A stretch of DNA of 64,000 nucleotides from Streptococcus pyogenes (GCF_002055535.1 NZ_LN831034.1:992001-1056000); one strand, 5' to 3'; positions 39,521 to 49,760 are shown, counted from the first letter of the stretch. Numbers and translations are program-made. Notes: generated from the letters alone by a model not told the origin.

Positions 39521-42157
39521 TCAATCTATGGATTTCAAAGCTTCTAACATATCAACCTTTTTTAAATGGCGATTAACCCAGATACCTAATACCGCTAACA
39601 AGCTAAGGATTACTAGAATTGGCACTAGATAAACATAAGCATCAACCTTTACACCAAATTGAATATCCCCAGTTGAAATCATTGTCATGATATAAGTATG
39701 CAGGCCTTTTCCTAAATAGATACCTAAAAGAATGCCTACTAGGGATAGCGAAATAGTTTCTCGATAAATATATAAGGTGACCTCCTGATCGTAAAATCCC
39801 AGAACTTTAATAGTGGATAATTCTCGAATACGCTCAGCAATATTAATAGTCGTTAAGTTATAAAGGATAACGATTGCTAATAAAATAGACAAGAAGACAA
39901 GGAGGGTCATGACCTGATTAAGAGAGGTGACTACTAGCTGAACAGATTTAATATGATTGACGTTTTGTGAAACTGCTCTAATCGCTTTTAAGGTTAACAA
40001 GTCACTGGCTGTCTCCTTTATGTGCTTGCTATCTTTGTCTTTTACCTTAATCAGATAGGCAGGAGCAGCCTCCAATCCTTTAAAATGATTCTTAAAATAG
40101 GTATCAGACATTATCAGGTAATGGCCAACTGTCATGTCAATAACCTGTTTAATCGTCACTTTATAAGACTGTCCTTTCCGATCAGTCAATACCAACTGAT
40201 CACCTGGTTTTACCTTGTAATAGGAGGCTAATTTCTCAGAAATCAAAACACCAGAGGTTGGAATGGGAACCTTCTTTTGCTCCTGACTATCCAGCAGATT
40301 AAAATAGGGACTAAGAGAAGTAGCTGAACTTGATAAAATGGAAATACTTTGCTTATCAGGTAATCCCTTTACAGGAAGGGTTAAGCTGGCATAAGATACC
40401 TTTTGGTACCCTGTAATAGGTTCTTGTTTAAGATAGCTAGCTAAGTCAGTTTGCTCTGTCGCTGTCGCTTTGGCCGAACCGACAGCCAAAATATCATAAG
40501 TCGTTAAATCACCAAATTGATGCTCAACTACTTTGGCTAATGACGACTGAATCCCTAAGCCTGCAAATAAAAGGGCTACTGAGCCTGCAACGCCTACAAT
40601 GGTCATCAGCATTCTTTGTTTATAGCGAAAAATATTACGTATGGTCACCTTGTGAGTAAAGGACAGGGCTTTCCAGACAAAAGTAAGGTGTTCCAACCAG
40701 ATTTTTGCCCCCTTACTAGGAGGTTTGGGCAGCAATAACTGAGCTGCATTGAGGAATAATTCCTTTTTGACAATTAAGTAGGCTGGTAAAACAGCAGATA
40801 ACATAGCCAGCAAGTAAGCTATGCCATTATAAAACCAATAACTATAAAGGTGAGTCTTTCCAATAGTCAAAGCTCCTGTTAAGATCTCTGAAATCAAGGT
40901 AGATAAGAGGTAAGTTCCCCCAATAATACCTAAAGTTGTCCCTAAAAAACTGGCTAAAAGCCCATAGATAAGAAACTTTAAACTGATATCCTTGTTAGAA
41001 TAACCAATGGCTTTTAATAGACCAGAGCTTGTTCTTTCTTCATCAACATAACGTGTCATGGTGGTAAAGGCTACTAGAGCAGCTACGAGATAAAGAACAA
41101 CAGGAAAAATATTTCCAACATTTGAAATGGAGGTCGTTGAAGTTGCATAAGTATGATATCCTTCTCCTCCTGGTAGGGTCGAGCGATTATAAGTCAGGTA
41201 ACTGGGTTTTTCTAGCTTATCTTTTGTAGCCTGCACCTGCTCTAACTGCTTTTCCTCCTTGGCTAATGCTTGTTTGCCTTGTTCAATCTGATGCTTAGCT
41301 TCTTGTAAAGCAGAGCCTTCTAAAAAAGTTAAGTTCTCCTCACTCGCAGCTAGTTTCACTGTTTCCTTTGCAAGTGCTGCTCTGCCATTTTTTAAGGCAA
41401 GGTCATACTGATTTTGGAGGTCATCATAACGCTTCTGGCCATTATCTTTAAGTAGATTATCCAAATGAGCTTGGTTTTGGGTTACCCTTTTTTGATAGTC
41501 TTTGGAAAAAGCGTTTGTCAGACGAAGATGACTAAAACGGATGCGCAGCAGGTTAAAGGCACTTTTAAAAACGTTTGGATTAACAAAAGCATAAGCGTAG
41601 AGACTTCCATCTCCGGTTGAGGAACTTCCTAAATTGGACTTGGACCAAACTTCTGAAGAATTCGCAAAACCAACCACTTGAAAATGGGTTGTCGTCAGCA
41701 AACCTTCCATAGGTGAGGTGACTGCTAGTTCATCTCCAATCTGATAGTTTTTAGCAAGTGAGGAGGATAAAACCAAATCTGTCTCTCGCTTTGGCCAACT
41801 CCCTTTAACCAAGACTGGCTTAGACACTTTCTTTGGCACGCTATAGAGCCTAAGAGATTTCTGGTTGCTAGTTAGACTGACATCAAGTAAATGACCATAT
41901 TCTAAATGAGCCCCTTTTAACGTATCTAACTCTTGTTTATCGGCTTGGGAAAATTGATGAGAAGCCAGTACCGTTAGGTCCATCACCTGGTGTCTTTCGA
42001 GGTAACGGCTGGCTGTTCGTTCCATATCTGGACCGGTGACTTTAAGTCCAACTAAAGCAAAGGAGCCTAAGGCCATTAGGAAAAATAAGGAAATGAATCG
42101 CCCTTTACTATTCTTGATAGCTCTCAAAATATCCTTCCATAAGGTTTTCTTTATCAT
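39521..42157 (-). CDS. ABC transporter permease, FtsX/MacB-like, with large extracellular and coiled-coil parts
   Basis: 878 aa. TM1 at ~20-40, then a ~300-residue external region that includes a coiled coil (~240-310, repeated Lys/Glu/Leu). Three TM segments follow (~345-460), a fifth TM near 515-535, a second external domain, and three last TM segments (~735-860). Two FtsX domains in one chain are typical of BceB/SalY-like or lipoprotein/peptide-type exporters with an ATPase partner. The partner is encoded 15 bp upstream. The protein ends 90 bp before the HsdS-like gene. Substrate unknown; antimicrobial or envelope-active compounds are plausible given the TetR neighbour. Confidence 0.87.
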   Translation of the reverse strand: MIKKTLWKDILRAIKNSKGRFISLFFLMALGSFALVGLKVTGPDMERTASRYLERHQVMDLTVLASHQFSQADKQELDTLKGAHLEYGHLLDVSLTSNQKSLRLYSVPKKVSKPVLVKGSWPKRETDLVLSSSLAKNYQIGDELAVTSPMEGLLTTTHFQVVGFANSSEVWSKSNLGSSSTGDGSLYAYAFVNPNVFKSAFNLLRIRFSHLRLTNAFSKDYQKRVTQNQAHLDNLLKDNGQKRYDDLQNQYDLALKNGRAALAKETVKLAASEENLTFLEGSALQEAKHQIEQGKQALAKEEKQLEQVQATKDKLEKPSYLTYNRSTLPGGEGYHTYATSTTSISNVGNIFPVVLYLVAALVAFTTMTRYVDEERTSSGLLKAIGYSNKDISLKFLIYGLLASFLGTTLGIIGGTYLLSTLISEILTGALTIGKTHLYSYWFYNGIAYLLAMLSAVLPAYLIVKKELFLNAAQLLLPKPPSKGAKIWLEHLTFVWKALSFTHKVTIRNIFRYKQRMLMTIVGVAGSVALLFAGLGIQSSLAKVVEHQFGDLTTYDILAVGSAKATATEQTDLASYLKQEPITGYQKVSYASLTLPVKGLPDKQSISILSSSATSLSPYFNLLDSQEQKKVPIPTSGVLISEKLASYYKVKPGDQLVLTDRKGQSYKVTIKQVIDMTVGHYLIMSDTYFKNHFKGLEAAPAYLIKVKDKDSKHIKETASDLLTLKAIRAVSQNVNHIKSVQLVVTSLNQVMTLLVFLSILLAIVILYNLTTINIAERIRELSTIKVLGFYDQEVTLYIYRETISLSLVGILLGIYLGKGLHTYIMTMISTGDIQFGVKVDAYVYLVPILVILSLLAVLGIWVNRHLKKVDMLEALKSID

Positions 42158-42171
42158 ACGACACCTTCCTC

Positions 42172-42873
42172 TTAATAATCAATTGTCTCAATGCTTGCAG
42201 GTTCCTTATTAATGACTGTCTTGGTAACCTGTGCATCATGCATAAAAATGACACGATCAGCTATCGGAGCAATAGCAGCATTGTGGGTTACAATAACTAC
42301 CGTGGTCCCCTTAGTTTGTGCCATATCCTGTAAGAGGGTTAGAATTTGCTTTCCTGTTTGGTAGTCAAGGGCACCTGTAGGTTCATCACAAAGAAGCAAT
42401 TTAGGGTTTTTAGCTAAGGCACGTGCTATCGAAACCCGTTGCTGTTCACCACCTGAGAGCTGAGCAGGAAAATGATCCAGACGATGACTGAGTCCTACTT
42501 CCTTTAAAATGGTCACAGGATCTAAAGCATCTGCTACAATTTCAACTGCTAATTCAACATTTTCTTTAGCTGTCAAATTAGGAACCAAATTATAAAATTG
42601 AAAAACGAAACCAATAGCATTCCGACGATACTGAGTTAAGGCCTTAGACGTGTAATGAGCAATGTCTTTGCCATCAATAATTACTTGACCTGCATCTACT
42701 GTGTCCATGCCCCCCAAAATATTGAGGACTGTCGATTTACCAGCTCCGGATGCTCCCAAAATAACCACTAGTTCTCCTTTATTAATCTCAAAAGACACTT
42801 CGTGGTTGGCAAAAACAGTCGTCTCTCCTATCTGATAAGATTTTGAAACCTGTTTTAATTCAATAAAAGCCAT
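42172..42873 (-). CDS. ABC transporter ATPase (MacB/LolD-like)
   Basis: 233 aa. Walker [17 protein letters not shown], signature [15 protein letters not shown], Walker [17 protein letters not shown] and H-loop [16 protein letters not shown] are all canonical for the LolD/MacB/BceA group that drives FtsX permeases. The in-frame ATG at 42885 overlaps the ribosome site GGAGG; the ATG at 42873 is 5 nt behind it and gives [13 protein letters not shown]. It is divergent from a TetR regulator gene. Confidence 0.92.
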   Translation of the reverse strand: MAFIELKQVSKSYQIGETTVFANHEVSFEINKGELVVILGASGAGKSTVLNILGGMDTVDAGQVIIDGKDIAHYTSKALTQYRRNAIGFVFQFYNLVPNLTAKENVELAVEIVADALDPVTILKEVGLSHRLDHFPAQLSGGEQQRVSIARALAKNPKLLLCDEPTGALDYQTGKQILTLLQDMAQTKGTTVVIVTHNAAIAPIADRVIFMHDAQVTKTVINKEPASIETIDY

Positions 42874-42900
42874 CTGCCCCTCCATTATTTGAACATAGTG

Positions 42901-42937
42901 TTGATTTAATTATAGCCTTATTATATAATGGCCCTAA
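42901..42937. promoter_or_regulatory. Overlapping divergent promoters of the TetR gene and ABC exporter
   Basis: Plus strand: TTGATT (42901-42906), 17-nt spacer, TATAAT (42924-42929). Minus strand: TATAAT (42909-42914) lies inside that spacer, with a weak TTAGGG at 42932-42937 as -35. The two polymerase sites overlap, so a single bound TetR could control both. Confidence 0.65.
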
Positions 42938-42990
42938 GTATTTAACAAGAACAAATCTGACGCAACTGTTGATTTAAGGAGCACCTGAGA

Positions 42991-43533
42991 ATGACCAAAA
43001 GACATACTGAAACCAAAGCTTATGTAAAGACCGCCTTAACCACCTTACTAACTGAACAATCTTTTGAAACTCTTACTGTCTCTGACCTTACTAAAAAGGC
43101 TGGTATCAATAGAGGAACCTTCTACCTCCACTACACTGATAAATTTGACATGATGAATCACTTCAAAAATGACACTCTGGATGATTTGTACCGTTTGTTA
43201 AATCAGGCTGAAATCTACACAGACACTCGACAAGTCCTCAATCAAACCTTGTCCTACCTTATAGAACATAGAGAATTTATAACCGCACTCGCTACTATTT
43301 CTTACCTCAAATTTCCGCAACTCATCAAGGATTTCTGTTACCAATTTTTGACTACTATTACTGGTTTCCAAGACATTGTGACCAATCAATACCATATTCC
43401 TTATCCCTATGCTTTAGAAGTTTACCTTGCCAGTATTGAGAGCATTATCAGCTATTGGATTGCTAATGGCTATCAAGAAACCACTGAAGAGGTTGCCGAT
43501 ATTATTCTCAAAGCAGTTACTCTAGACAATTAA
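42991..43533 (+). CDS. TetR-family regulator
   Basis: 180 aa. N-terminal helix-turn-helix: LTVSDLTKKAGINRGTFYLHYTDKFDMMNHF (~residues 27-57), the standard TetR DNA-binding pattern. The C-terminal helical ligand domain is short and of the TetR_C_8 style seen in streptococcal regulators of neighbouring ABC exporters. Divergent from the ATPase gene with 117 bp between starts, so repression of that exporter is the natural inference. Ligand unknown. The ribosome site AAGGAGC precedes the ATG. Confidence 0.9.
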   Translation: MTKRHTETKAYVKTALTTLLTEQSFETLTVSDLTKKAGINRGTFYLHYTDKFDMMNHFKNDTLDDLYRLLNQAEIYTDTRQVLNQTLSYLIEHREFITALATISYLKFPQLIKDFCYQFLTTITGFQDIVTNQYHIPYPYALEVYLASIESIISYWIANGYQETTEEVADIILKAVTLDN

Positions 43534-43646
43534 AAAACATCAAAAGAGTCTGAAATCATGCTCCCAATCCCAAACAACTGTCTAAACAGATATTTTGGAA
43601 AGACAAACCATGATGATCTGCCTCTTTTAATAATGCTCAACAGCAA

Positions 43647-43677
43647 CAAAAAAAGTTTGAGGTGGGCCCTCAAACTT
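43647..43677 (-). terminator. Terminator after the BusR-like gene
   Basis: On the minus strand AAGTTTGAGG (43668-43677), 5-nt loop, CCTCAAACTT (43653-43662), then TTTTTTT. The stem begins within the stop codon. Confidence 0.9.
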
Positions 43678-44317
43678 ATAATCCTTTTCGTAAATTAAAA
43701 AAGGTCTTCATTCGTGAAATGACTGACTCATCACCAACGAAATAAATATGATCGCCTTTTTCAATAACAGAATAAGGACCTGGTGAAACGATAAACTGAC
43801 CAGCATGTTCAATAGCGACGATAGTTGCTCCTGTCTGGTGCCAGATATTTAACACACCAATAGATTTGCCAAAATGTTCCGAATCTTGATTACAAATAAT
43901 CTCATAAGGTGCTAATGGGTATTGCTTACTAACAGATTGACTTTGCATTAAAAAATCATTAACCAAAACAGCCATTTTTTCCATTGCTTTTCCCTGATCA
44001 TTAATAGTCTCACGTATTTTTTCTTTTAAAACAGCGATGGAATGGGTTGATTCGTATTGATTTATAAACTCAATAGCTCTTTCTTTTGACAGCACAATAG
44101 CTCCACTACCATGTTTTAAAGTCAAAATTTTCAAGTCAGCTAAAATATTCAGGCCTTTACGAGCCGTTTCTGGTGATACATTAAATGTCGAGGCGATAGT
44201 AGTTCTTGACTTTAACTTTTCGCCCACTTCATATTCGCCATTTGCGATACGCTGAGCTACTGAAATAGCAATTTTTTGATATTTTGAACTTGTTATCTCT
44301 TTTTTAGGACTTATCAC
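43676..44317 (-). CDS. BusR-like GntR/RCK_C regulator (probable c-di-AMP sensor)
   Basis: 213 aa. N-terminal GntR winged helix: KYQKIAISVAQRIANGEYEVGEKLKSRTTIASTFNVSPETARKGL spans residues ~12-57. A helical linker follows (~85-130), then a C-terminal RCK_C (TrkA-C) domain from about 135, including PGPYSVIEKGDHIYFVGDESVI. This order and length equal BusR, which uses its RCK_C domain to bind cyclic di-AMP and repress the BusAB/OpuA betaine transporter. No bus/opu genes lie here; instead it flanks the gls24 operon. c-di-AMP binding is inferred from family. Confidence 0.83.
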   Translation of the reverse strand: MISPKKEITSSKYQKIAISVAQRIANGEYEVGEKLKSRTTIASTFNVSPETARKGLNILADLKILTLKHGSGAIVLSKERAIEFINQYESTHSIAVLKEKIRETINDQGKAMEKMAVLVNDFLMQSQSVSKQYPLAPYEIICNQDSEHFGKSIGVLNIWHQTGATIVAIEHAGQFIVSPGPYSVIEKGDHIYFVGDESVISRMKTFFNLRKGL

Positions 44318-44412
44318 TTAATTTACTCCTTTCTAACAATTTGAAAAATTTATATCTAATTAAATCATATTTTTAGAGAGATGACAATAGTCCGTATCTT
44401 TTTAACCGTGAC

Positions 44413-44437
44413 AAAAAGAGCTGGTAAATACCAGCTC
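44413..44437 (-). terminator. Terminator of the gls24 operon
   Basis: GAGCTGGTA (44429-44437 on minus) pairs with TACCAGCTC (44418-44426), followed by TTTTT on the minus strand. Confidence 0.88.
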
Positions 44438-44479
44438 AAACTTATCACCACCAGTCAATAATACTTCCTAGACGATTGC

Positions 44480-44968
44480 TTATTTAGCTGCCTCATCACT
44501 ATTTACAGTATCAGAGATAGTATCTTTTAATTTTTCTGTTTGTTCTGATACAAATTGTGAAGTACTTGAAGCTGCACTAGTGACACGATCTTGAACAGTA
44601 ACGCTAGCAGCTTCATGTTCTTCCTTAGTACGAATATCAACAACGTTCACATTGACTTCAACAACTTTCAAATGTGTCATACTGTCAACGTTTTGAGAAA
44701 CAATAGCTTTAATAGATTCTGCAATAGCAGGAATATCTTTACCGTATTCTACAATGATTGCTAAATCAACTGCTACTTCCTTGCTACCAACTTCAACTGA
44801 AACACCATCAGTTACAGACTCAGAATTCACCAAATTATTTTTGATATTTGAGAAAAATCCACCTGTTACAGCTAGTAATCCGCCAACGTTTTCCAAAGCA
44901 TGACCGACAATTTTTTCGATGACCTTATCGTCATAAGTAAGAGTGCTTTTAATTTGAGTTTTTTCCAT
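44480..44968 (-). CDS. Gls24/Asp23-family envelope stress protein, copy 2
   Basis: 162 aa. The Asp23 domain starts STLTYDDKVIEKIVGHALENVGGLLAVTGGFF and continues VSVEVGSKEVAVDLAIIVEYGKDIPAIAESIKAIV and VVEVNVNVVDI. The C-terminal ~45 residues are Ser/Thr/Ala-rich and low-complexity. Closely similar to the copy at 45220-45759, a tandem duplication separated by a csbD-like gene. Asp23/Gls24 proteins collect at the membrane via AmaP and are tied to alkaline, starvation and bile stress. Last gene of the operon; two adjacent ATGs, the second (44968) better spaced. Confidence 0.9.
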   Translation of the reverse strand: MEKTQIKSTLTYDDKVIEKIVGHALENVGGLLAVTGGFFSNIKNNLVNSESVTDGVSVEVGSKEVAVDLAIIVEYGKDIPAIAESIKAIVSQNVDSMTHLKVVEVNVNVVDIRTKEEHEAASVTVQDRVTSAASSTSQFVSEQTEKLKDTISDTVNSDEAAK

Positions 44969-44978
44969 CATGTCCCCT

Positions 44979-45197
<219 letters not shown>

Positions 45198-45219
45198 TTA
45201 CCTAATTGACGACATATGA

Positions 45220-45759
45220 TTATTTTACACGTGGCTCAGCTTTTTGATCTTGAAGTTTTTCAACACCGTTATCCACTGAAGCTTTAACATTCTCAACTTG
45301 ATGACTCGTAAATTCAGATGTTGAACGTGCCATGTCTGAAACTTTGTCTTGTAAACTTACTTTTTCAGCTTCAAATTGTTCTTTTGTTTTAATGTCGACT
45401 ACTTTAACATTAACTTCAATCACATCCAGATCGGTCATTCTCTTCACTTCTTCTTCAACGATCGATTTAATAGAGTCATAAATAGTCGGCACATGCTTTT
45501 GATATTCAGCGACAATATCAAGATCAACGGCAACTTGTTTTTTTCCAACTTCCACGTTCACGCCATCACGTACAGATTCGGTGTTTACTAATTTATCTTT
45601 TAGGTTAGCAAAAAAACCACCATTTACACCCAGTAACCCATCAACATTTTCAAGTGCTAAACCAACAATTTTTTCAATTACTTTATCATCATATGTTAAT
45701 TGGCCACGAATTGCTGAAGTTAAGTCTTTAGATGTGTTTTTAATATAAGTTTCAGTCAT
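45220..45759 (-). CDS. gls24: Gls24/Asp23-family envelope stress protein, copy 1
   Basis: 179 aa. The Asp23 domain GQLTYDDKVIEKIVGLALENVDGLLGVNGGFF and VNVEVGKKQVAVDLDIVAEY, then DLDVIEVNVKVVDIKTKEQ. A charged, probably helical tail (~130-179) follows. Longer N-terminus than copy 2. Paralogue of the protein encoded at 44480-44968. By family it forms membrane-anchored assemblies through AmaP. 12 bp behind the DUF2273 gene. Confidence 0.92.
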   Translation of the reverse strand: MTETYIKNTSKDLTSAIRGQLTYDDKVIEKIVGLALENVDGLLGVNGGFFANLKDKLVNTESVRDGVNVEVGKKQVAVDLDIVAEYQKHVPTIYDSIKSIVEEEVKRMTDLDVIEVNVKVVDIKTKEQFEAEKVSLQDKVSDMARSTSEFTSHQVENVKASVDNGVEKLQDQKAEPRVK

Positions 45760-45771
45760 AATAAGTCTCCT

Positions 45772-45960
45772 TTATTTACGATTAAGAAATTGATCAATAA
45801 TACCTGTTTTTTTGGCATACAGGCCACCATATATTCCTAAAATAATGAAAATAATTGCTAGTAGCGTTTTGAATAAACCAAAAGCCATGAGCAATATGGC
45901 AATAATTAGCCCCACCAAGCCACCAATAATAGGGTACTTGAATTTTTCATAAAATTCCAT
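45772..45960 (-). CDS. DUF2273 small membrane protein
   Basis: 62 aa with two hydrophobic segments (about 10-30 and 32-48): FKYPIIGGLVGLIIAILLMA and LAIIFIILGIYGGLYA. DUF2273 proteins regularly accompany Asp23/AmaP genes and probably help membrane anchoring. Located between amaP and gls24, 10-12 bp from each. Confidence 0.9.
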   Translation of the reverse strand: MEFYEKFKYPIIGGLVGLIIAILLMAFGLFKTLLAIIFIILGIYGGLYAKKTGIIDQFLNRK

Positions 45961-45970
45961 GATAGATCTC

Positions 45971-46558
45971 CTATTCTACACGATTTCTGGTAATATGTTT
46001 ACGATCAGAATCAGCAATATCTTTAACATAAACTTTGAAATTAACAGGATAATTAATTCCGAAGAACTCGGTTAAACCTTTTTCGATCCCTTCTTTCACG
46101 CCACTAATTTGATCTGCCACTGCTACACGAGAAGCTAAACGTCCTTTAACGATAATGTTAAACTTCCGCTTATATAATTTAGCTGTGACTGTTGGGTTTG
46201 GCATCAAACCTGCAGTTTGAATAGCGGTCGCAACATAACTTTCAATAGCCGATTTTTTTAATAAAAGTGTTCCTTTTTTATTTTTATGGCGTAACTGGAC
46301 CTCAGTATAAATTCTTGGGTATAAAATAATAACTAATAAGGCAAGAAATGTTATAACAAATAATACAAGGGCTGTCCAGAAGTAATAATAGGATAAAGCT
46401 GAATCTAAGAGATTGGGAAAACTATCCATACCCCAACTTAGCCAACGATAACTATAAGGTAAATATATATAGCCTCCGGTTATTCCAACTACCCATCCAA
46501 AAACAGACAATAGAACAAGTCCGACAAGACAATAACTAATCTTTAACAATTTTGACAT
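45971..46558 (-). CDS. amaP: AmaP, Asp23 membrane anchor
   Basis: 195 aa. Two hydrophobic segments, ~10-32 and ~55-80, then a cytoplasmic domain with HKNKKGTLLLKKSAIESYVATAI and VTAKLYKRKFNIIVKGRL, matching AmaP (alkaline shock response membrane anchor). It tethers Asp23/Gls24 at the membrane. The frame is open to 46582, but the ATG at 46558 follows AAGAGG and gives MSKLLKISYCLVG. Second gene of the operon after the GlsB-like gene. Confidence 0.9.
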   Translation of the reverse strand: MSKLLKISYCLVGLVLLSVFGWVVGITGGYIYLPYSYRWLSWGMDSFPNLLDSALSYYYFWTALVLFVITFLALLVIILYPRIYTEVQLRHKNKKGTLLLKKSAIESYVATAIQTAGLMPNPTVTAKLYKRKFNIIVKGRLASRVAVADQISGVKEGIEKGLTEFFGINYPVNFKVYVKDIADSDRKHITRNRVE

Positions 46559-46618
46559 ACAGACCTCTTTTCTACTTAACATTCTCTATTTGTAAGTACT
46601 TACTAAATAAAGAGGAAA

Positions 46619-46867
46619 CTAGTTGTTAGTTTTGTTTAGTACAAAAGAAGTGATCATAACAACGATAACGGCACCAATAACTGACGGGATCAAAGACATT
46701 CCTGCTAAAGAAGGGCCCCATGAACCAAGTAAAGCTTGACCAACGGAAGAACCAACTAGACCAGCAGCGATGTTTGCAATCCAGCCCATTGAACCACCTT
46801 TTTTAGTAAGTGCTCCAGCAATCACACCAATAAGCGCACCGACGATTAAAGTCCAAATAAGTCCCAT
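46619..46867 (-). CDS. GlsB/YeaQ/YmgE family membrane protein
   Basis: 82 aa, three hydrophobic segments with Gly-rich packing: MGLIWTLIVGALIGVIAGAL, then GWIANIAAGLVGSSVGQALLGSWGP and SLIPSVIGAVIVVMITSFVL. This is the transglycosylase-associated/GlsB family found with gls24 in enterococci and streptococci. First gene of the operon, behind a ~220 nt leader. Confidence 0.92.
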   Translation of the reverse strand: MGLIWTLIVGALIGVIAGALTKKGGSMGWIANIAAGLVGSSVGQALLGSWGPSLAGMSLIPSVIGAVIVVMITSFVLNKTNN

Positions 46868-47230
46868 GATAATTCTCCTTTTTAGATACTCCTGTACCTT
46901 TTGTCCAAGGAAGAATAACAGCTGTCATTCTTCAAGCAATAGTCTTTTAATAGTCGACTTTCAAAAAGTGACTATATAAACTAAATAATAAAGTGTTAGT
47001 TTATTTTTTGTTTGAATACCGATATTTCAAAATCCTATAAAATGTTATTTTGATAATATTTTATAAAGTGACCACTCGTTATTTAATTTATATTGTTATT
47101 ATACACCTTTAAATTTAAAATGCAACTGATATGCTCCTAAAACTTAAAATTTTTTAACTTTTATATGATACAGAAATCTAAAAAAAATGAGCTTCCTACT
47201 CACTTATATAGTAGGAAGCTCATTTTTTTC
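46868..47230 (-). promoter_or_regulatory. gls24 operon promoter and long leader
   Basis: Minus-strand promoter TTGCAT (47120-47125), 16-nt spacer, TATAAT (47098-47103), giving a leader of about 220 nt. The inverted repeat AGTG-AC-CACT (47067-47076) overlaps the early transcribed region, and AGTGACT recurs at 46967-46973, exactly 100 bp away. A strong hairpin, GAAGAATAACA to the matching arm (46910-46933), is near the first gene. No reading frame is seen. The AGTGA/TCACT elements resemble BusR half-sites as I recall them. Confidence 0.6.
47180..47229 (-). terminator. Strong terminator after pcrA
   Basis: A 15-bp stem, AATGAGCTTCCTACT with its complement, around a 9-nt loop. A-runs and T-runs on both sides make it potentially bidirectional. 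On the minus strand it follows pcrA directly. Confidence 0.93.
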
Positions 47231-49549
47231 TTATTTTTTCTCAATAGGAGCAACACTTGCTAGTAATTTCTTTAAACCAACTTCTGGAAATTTGATTTTC
47301 AATTCCATCGTTTTTCCGGAGCCTGAAACCTCAAGCACAGTCCCGTCTCCCCATTTTTTATGGTGAGCGATATCGCCAATCTGCCAAGTGACCTCTTCTA
47401 CAGAGCTATTAGAACCAAACGGTAAAACTGAGCTAGTTGAAGCTGATGGTATCGTATGTGCCTGCATTGGCTGTGCTGATTGTCTTACTTGAGCCTGGGC
47501 CTTTCGAGCTTGTAAGGCTTCTGATAGGCTCATCCCTTGTCCAAACTGTGTGTGTGTTTCAGTAGAAAAACGCACACCAAATGAAGATTGTGCTGGTCTT
47601 GCCAATCCTTTATAAGAGAGTAGTTCCTCTGAAATTTCTTTCAAGAAGCGTGTTGGACGGTTATAACTACTTTTACCAAAGAGGGTTCTGGTGTTGGCAT
47701 TGGTCATAAAGAGAACTTCTTCAGCTCTTGTGATTCCGACATAAGCTAAACGTCTTTCTTCTTCCAATTCATCTGGATCTTCAGAGGCACGTGATAAGGG
47801 GAAGACACCTTCTTCCATACCAATTAAGAAAACAACAGGGAACTCCAAGCCTTTGGCAGCATGTAGGGTCATTAAGGTTACTTCAGCAGCTTCTGCTTGG
47901 GAATCATCTGTATCAGCAATCAGTGCTAAATCGTTTAAAAAACGTCCCAAGCGATCAACACCGGTTTCGTCTTCTTCTTGAGAGGCACTTGACTCGTCAA
48001 AATTTTTGGTAACAGATAAGAATTCTTCGATATTTTCGATACGGGCTTGGCTTTCCAATGTATTTTGCAGGCGTAAGCTATCTAAATAACCTGTTTTTTC
48101 TAACAAAGCTTCTGCTAAGTCGGTGATACTCATCTGATCTAGGTCTTGACGTAGCTGACCGAGAATATTGGCCAAGTCCATGATAGCTTGTGCTGCTTTA
48201 CCTTTCAAGGGGGACATCAATAGATTTGAAGCTGCTTCTAATAAAGACTGGTCACTCTCATAGGCAAACTGACGCAGTTTATCAAGCGTTCCTGGACCAA
48301 CACCTCGTTTAGGCTCATTCACAATCCGCTCAAAAGAAATATTATCAGCAGGGTTAGCAACAATGGTTAAATAGGCAATCAAATCCCGAATTTCTTTACG
48401 GCTGTAAAACTTGGTGCCTCCAACCATGGTGTAAGGAATATTGGATTTTAAGAGTGCTTCTTCAATGGTCCGAGATTGGGCATTGGTACGGTATAAAACA
48501 GCGAAATCTTTGAAGTTTTTTCCAAGCTCTTGACTCATATTGCTAATGGTTGAGGCCACAAATACTGCCTCATCTCGCTCATCATTTGCCCGGTAATAAA
48601 CCAGTTGTTCACCATCCGCATTTTGTGTCCAAAGTTTCTTAGGACGGCGATTACGGTTATTGTTAATCACGTCGTTAGCTGCTTGCAGAATTTTCTTGGT
48701 AGAGCGATAGTTTTCTTCTAAAAGCACTACCTTAGCATCTGGGTAATCTTTTTCAAAATCAAGAATATTTTGCATGTCAGCTCCCCGCCAACCATAGATA
48801 GACTGATCAGCGTCTCCAACAACGCAAATATTTTTAAAGCGAGAAGCTAGTAATTTAATTAGCTGATATTGAGCATGGTTGGTATCTTGGTACTCATCCA
48901 CATGAATGTATTGGTAACGCTGCTGGTAATAAGCTAACACGTCAGGATTAGCGTCAAACAGGCGTAGCGTCATCATGATTAAATCATCAAAGTCAAGTGC
49001 TTCGCTACGTCGTAATTCTTCCTGATAAGCTTTGTAACACCTCGCTACGATTTGACTATACATATCAGCAGCCTGTGCCTCGTATCCCTTTTCATCAAGC
49101 AAATCATTTTTAGCGTTTGAAATAGTTCCTAAAATAGAACGTTCATTCCACTTTTTAGGGTCTATATTTAATTGTTTTAAAATGCGCTTCATCAACGTTC
49201 GTTGCTCACCTGGATCCACGATTGTGAAGTTTCGGTTGTAACCAATGTGATCAGCCTCACGACGCAGAATCCGTACACACATGGAGTGAAAGGTAGCAAT
49301 TAAGGTATCTTTAGTAGCTGGATTTAAGGCCAAGGCCCTTTCTTTCATTTCACGCGCAGCCTTATTAGTAAAGGTAATAGCTAAAATATTCCAAGGATTG
49401 ACAAATTTTTCATCAATTAAATAGGCAATACGATGGGTCAGTACCCTTGTTTTACCAGAACCAGCCCCCGCCATAATCAATAAGGGGCCTTCAGTTGTTT
49501 GAACAGCTTGTGCCTGCCGATCATTCATTCCATTTAATAAAGGATTCAT
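47231..49549 (-). CDS. pcrA: ATP-dependent DNA helicase PcrA
   Basis: 772 aa, UvrD/PcrA superfamily 1A helicase. Motif [20 protein letters not shown] (~30), motif [15 protein letters not shown] (~220), motif [19 protein letters not shown], motif [11 protein letters not shown], motif [20 protein letters not shown] and motif [15 protein letters not shown]. The C-terminal ~60 residues are a Tudor-like tail ending in [15 protein letters not shown]. Acts in nucleotide excision repair, replication restart and plasmid rolling-circle replication. Single gene with its own terminator. Confidence 0.97.
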   Translation of the reverse strand: MNPLLNGMNDRQAQAVQTTEGPLLIMAGAGSGKTRVLTHRIAYLIDEKFVNPWNILAITFTNKAAREMKERALALNPATKDTLIATFHSMCVRILRREADHIGYNRNFTIVDPGEQRTLMKRILKQLNIDPKKWNERSILGTISNAKNDLLDEKGYEAQAADMYSQIVARCYKAYQEELRRSEALDFDDLIMMTLRLFDANPDVLAYYQQRYQYIHVDEYQDTNHAQYQLIKLLASRFKNICVVGDADQSIYGWRGADMQNILDFEKDYPDAKVVLLEENYRSTKKILQAANDVINNNRNRRPKKLWTQNADGEQLVYYRANDERDEAVFVASTISNMSQELGKNFKDFAVLYRTNAQSRTIEEALLKSNIPYTMVGGTKFYSRKEIRDLIAYLTIVANPADNISFERIVNEPKRGVGPGTLDKLRQFAYESDQSLLEAASNLLMSPLKGKAAQAIMDLANILGQLRQDLDQMSITDLAEALLEKTGYLDSLRLQNTLESQARIENIEEFLSVTKNFDESSASQEEDETGVDRLGRFLNDLALIADTDDSQAEAAEVTLMTLHAAKGLEFPVVFLIGMEEGVFPLSRASEDPDELEEERRLAYVGITRAEEVLFMTNANTRTLFGKSSYNRPTRFLKEISEELLSYKGLARPAQSSFGVRFSTETHTQFGQGMSLSEALQARKAQAQVRQSAQPMQAHTIPSASTSSVLPFGSNSSVEEVTWQIGDIAHHKKWGDGTVLEVSGSGKTMELKIKFPEVGLKKLLASVAPIEKK

Positions 49550-49731
49550 GCTTTCTCCTTAATCTCGTTCAGTGACATCTCTTTTATCAACCTTAAAATT
49601 ATATCATGTTTCCAAGAAAAATAGCAAAGAAGACCCCAAAAGTAAAGAGATTCCTTTTTTCTAGTTTAGGATCAGATATTTAAAAATAATAGCGATTTCT
49701 TAAAGCATTCCTTATTTTTTTGCTATTTTGG

Positions 49732-49760
49732 TTGACTTCATTCGTTTTTTGAGGTATGAT
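49732..49760 (+). promoter_or_regulatory. Promoter of the glycine-riboswitch transcript
   Basis: TTGACT (49732-49737), 17-nt spacer, TATGAT (49755-49760), about 30 nt upstream of the first aptamer. Confidence 0.85.
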
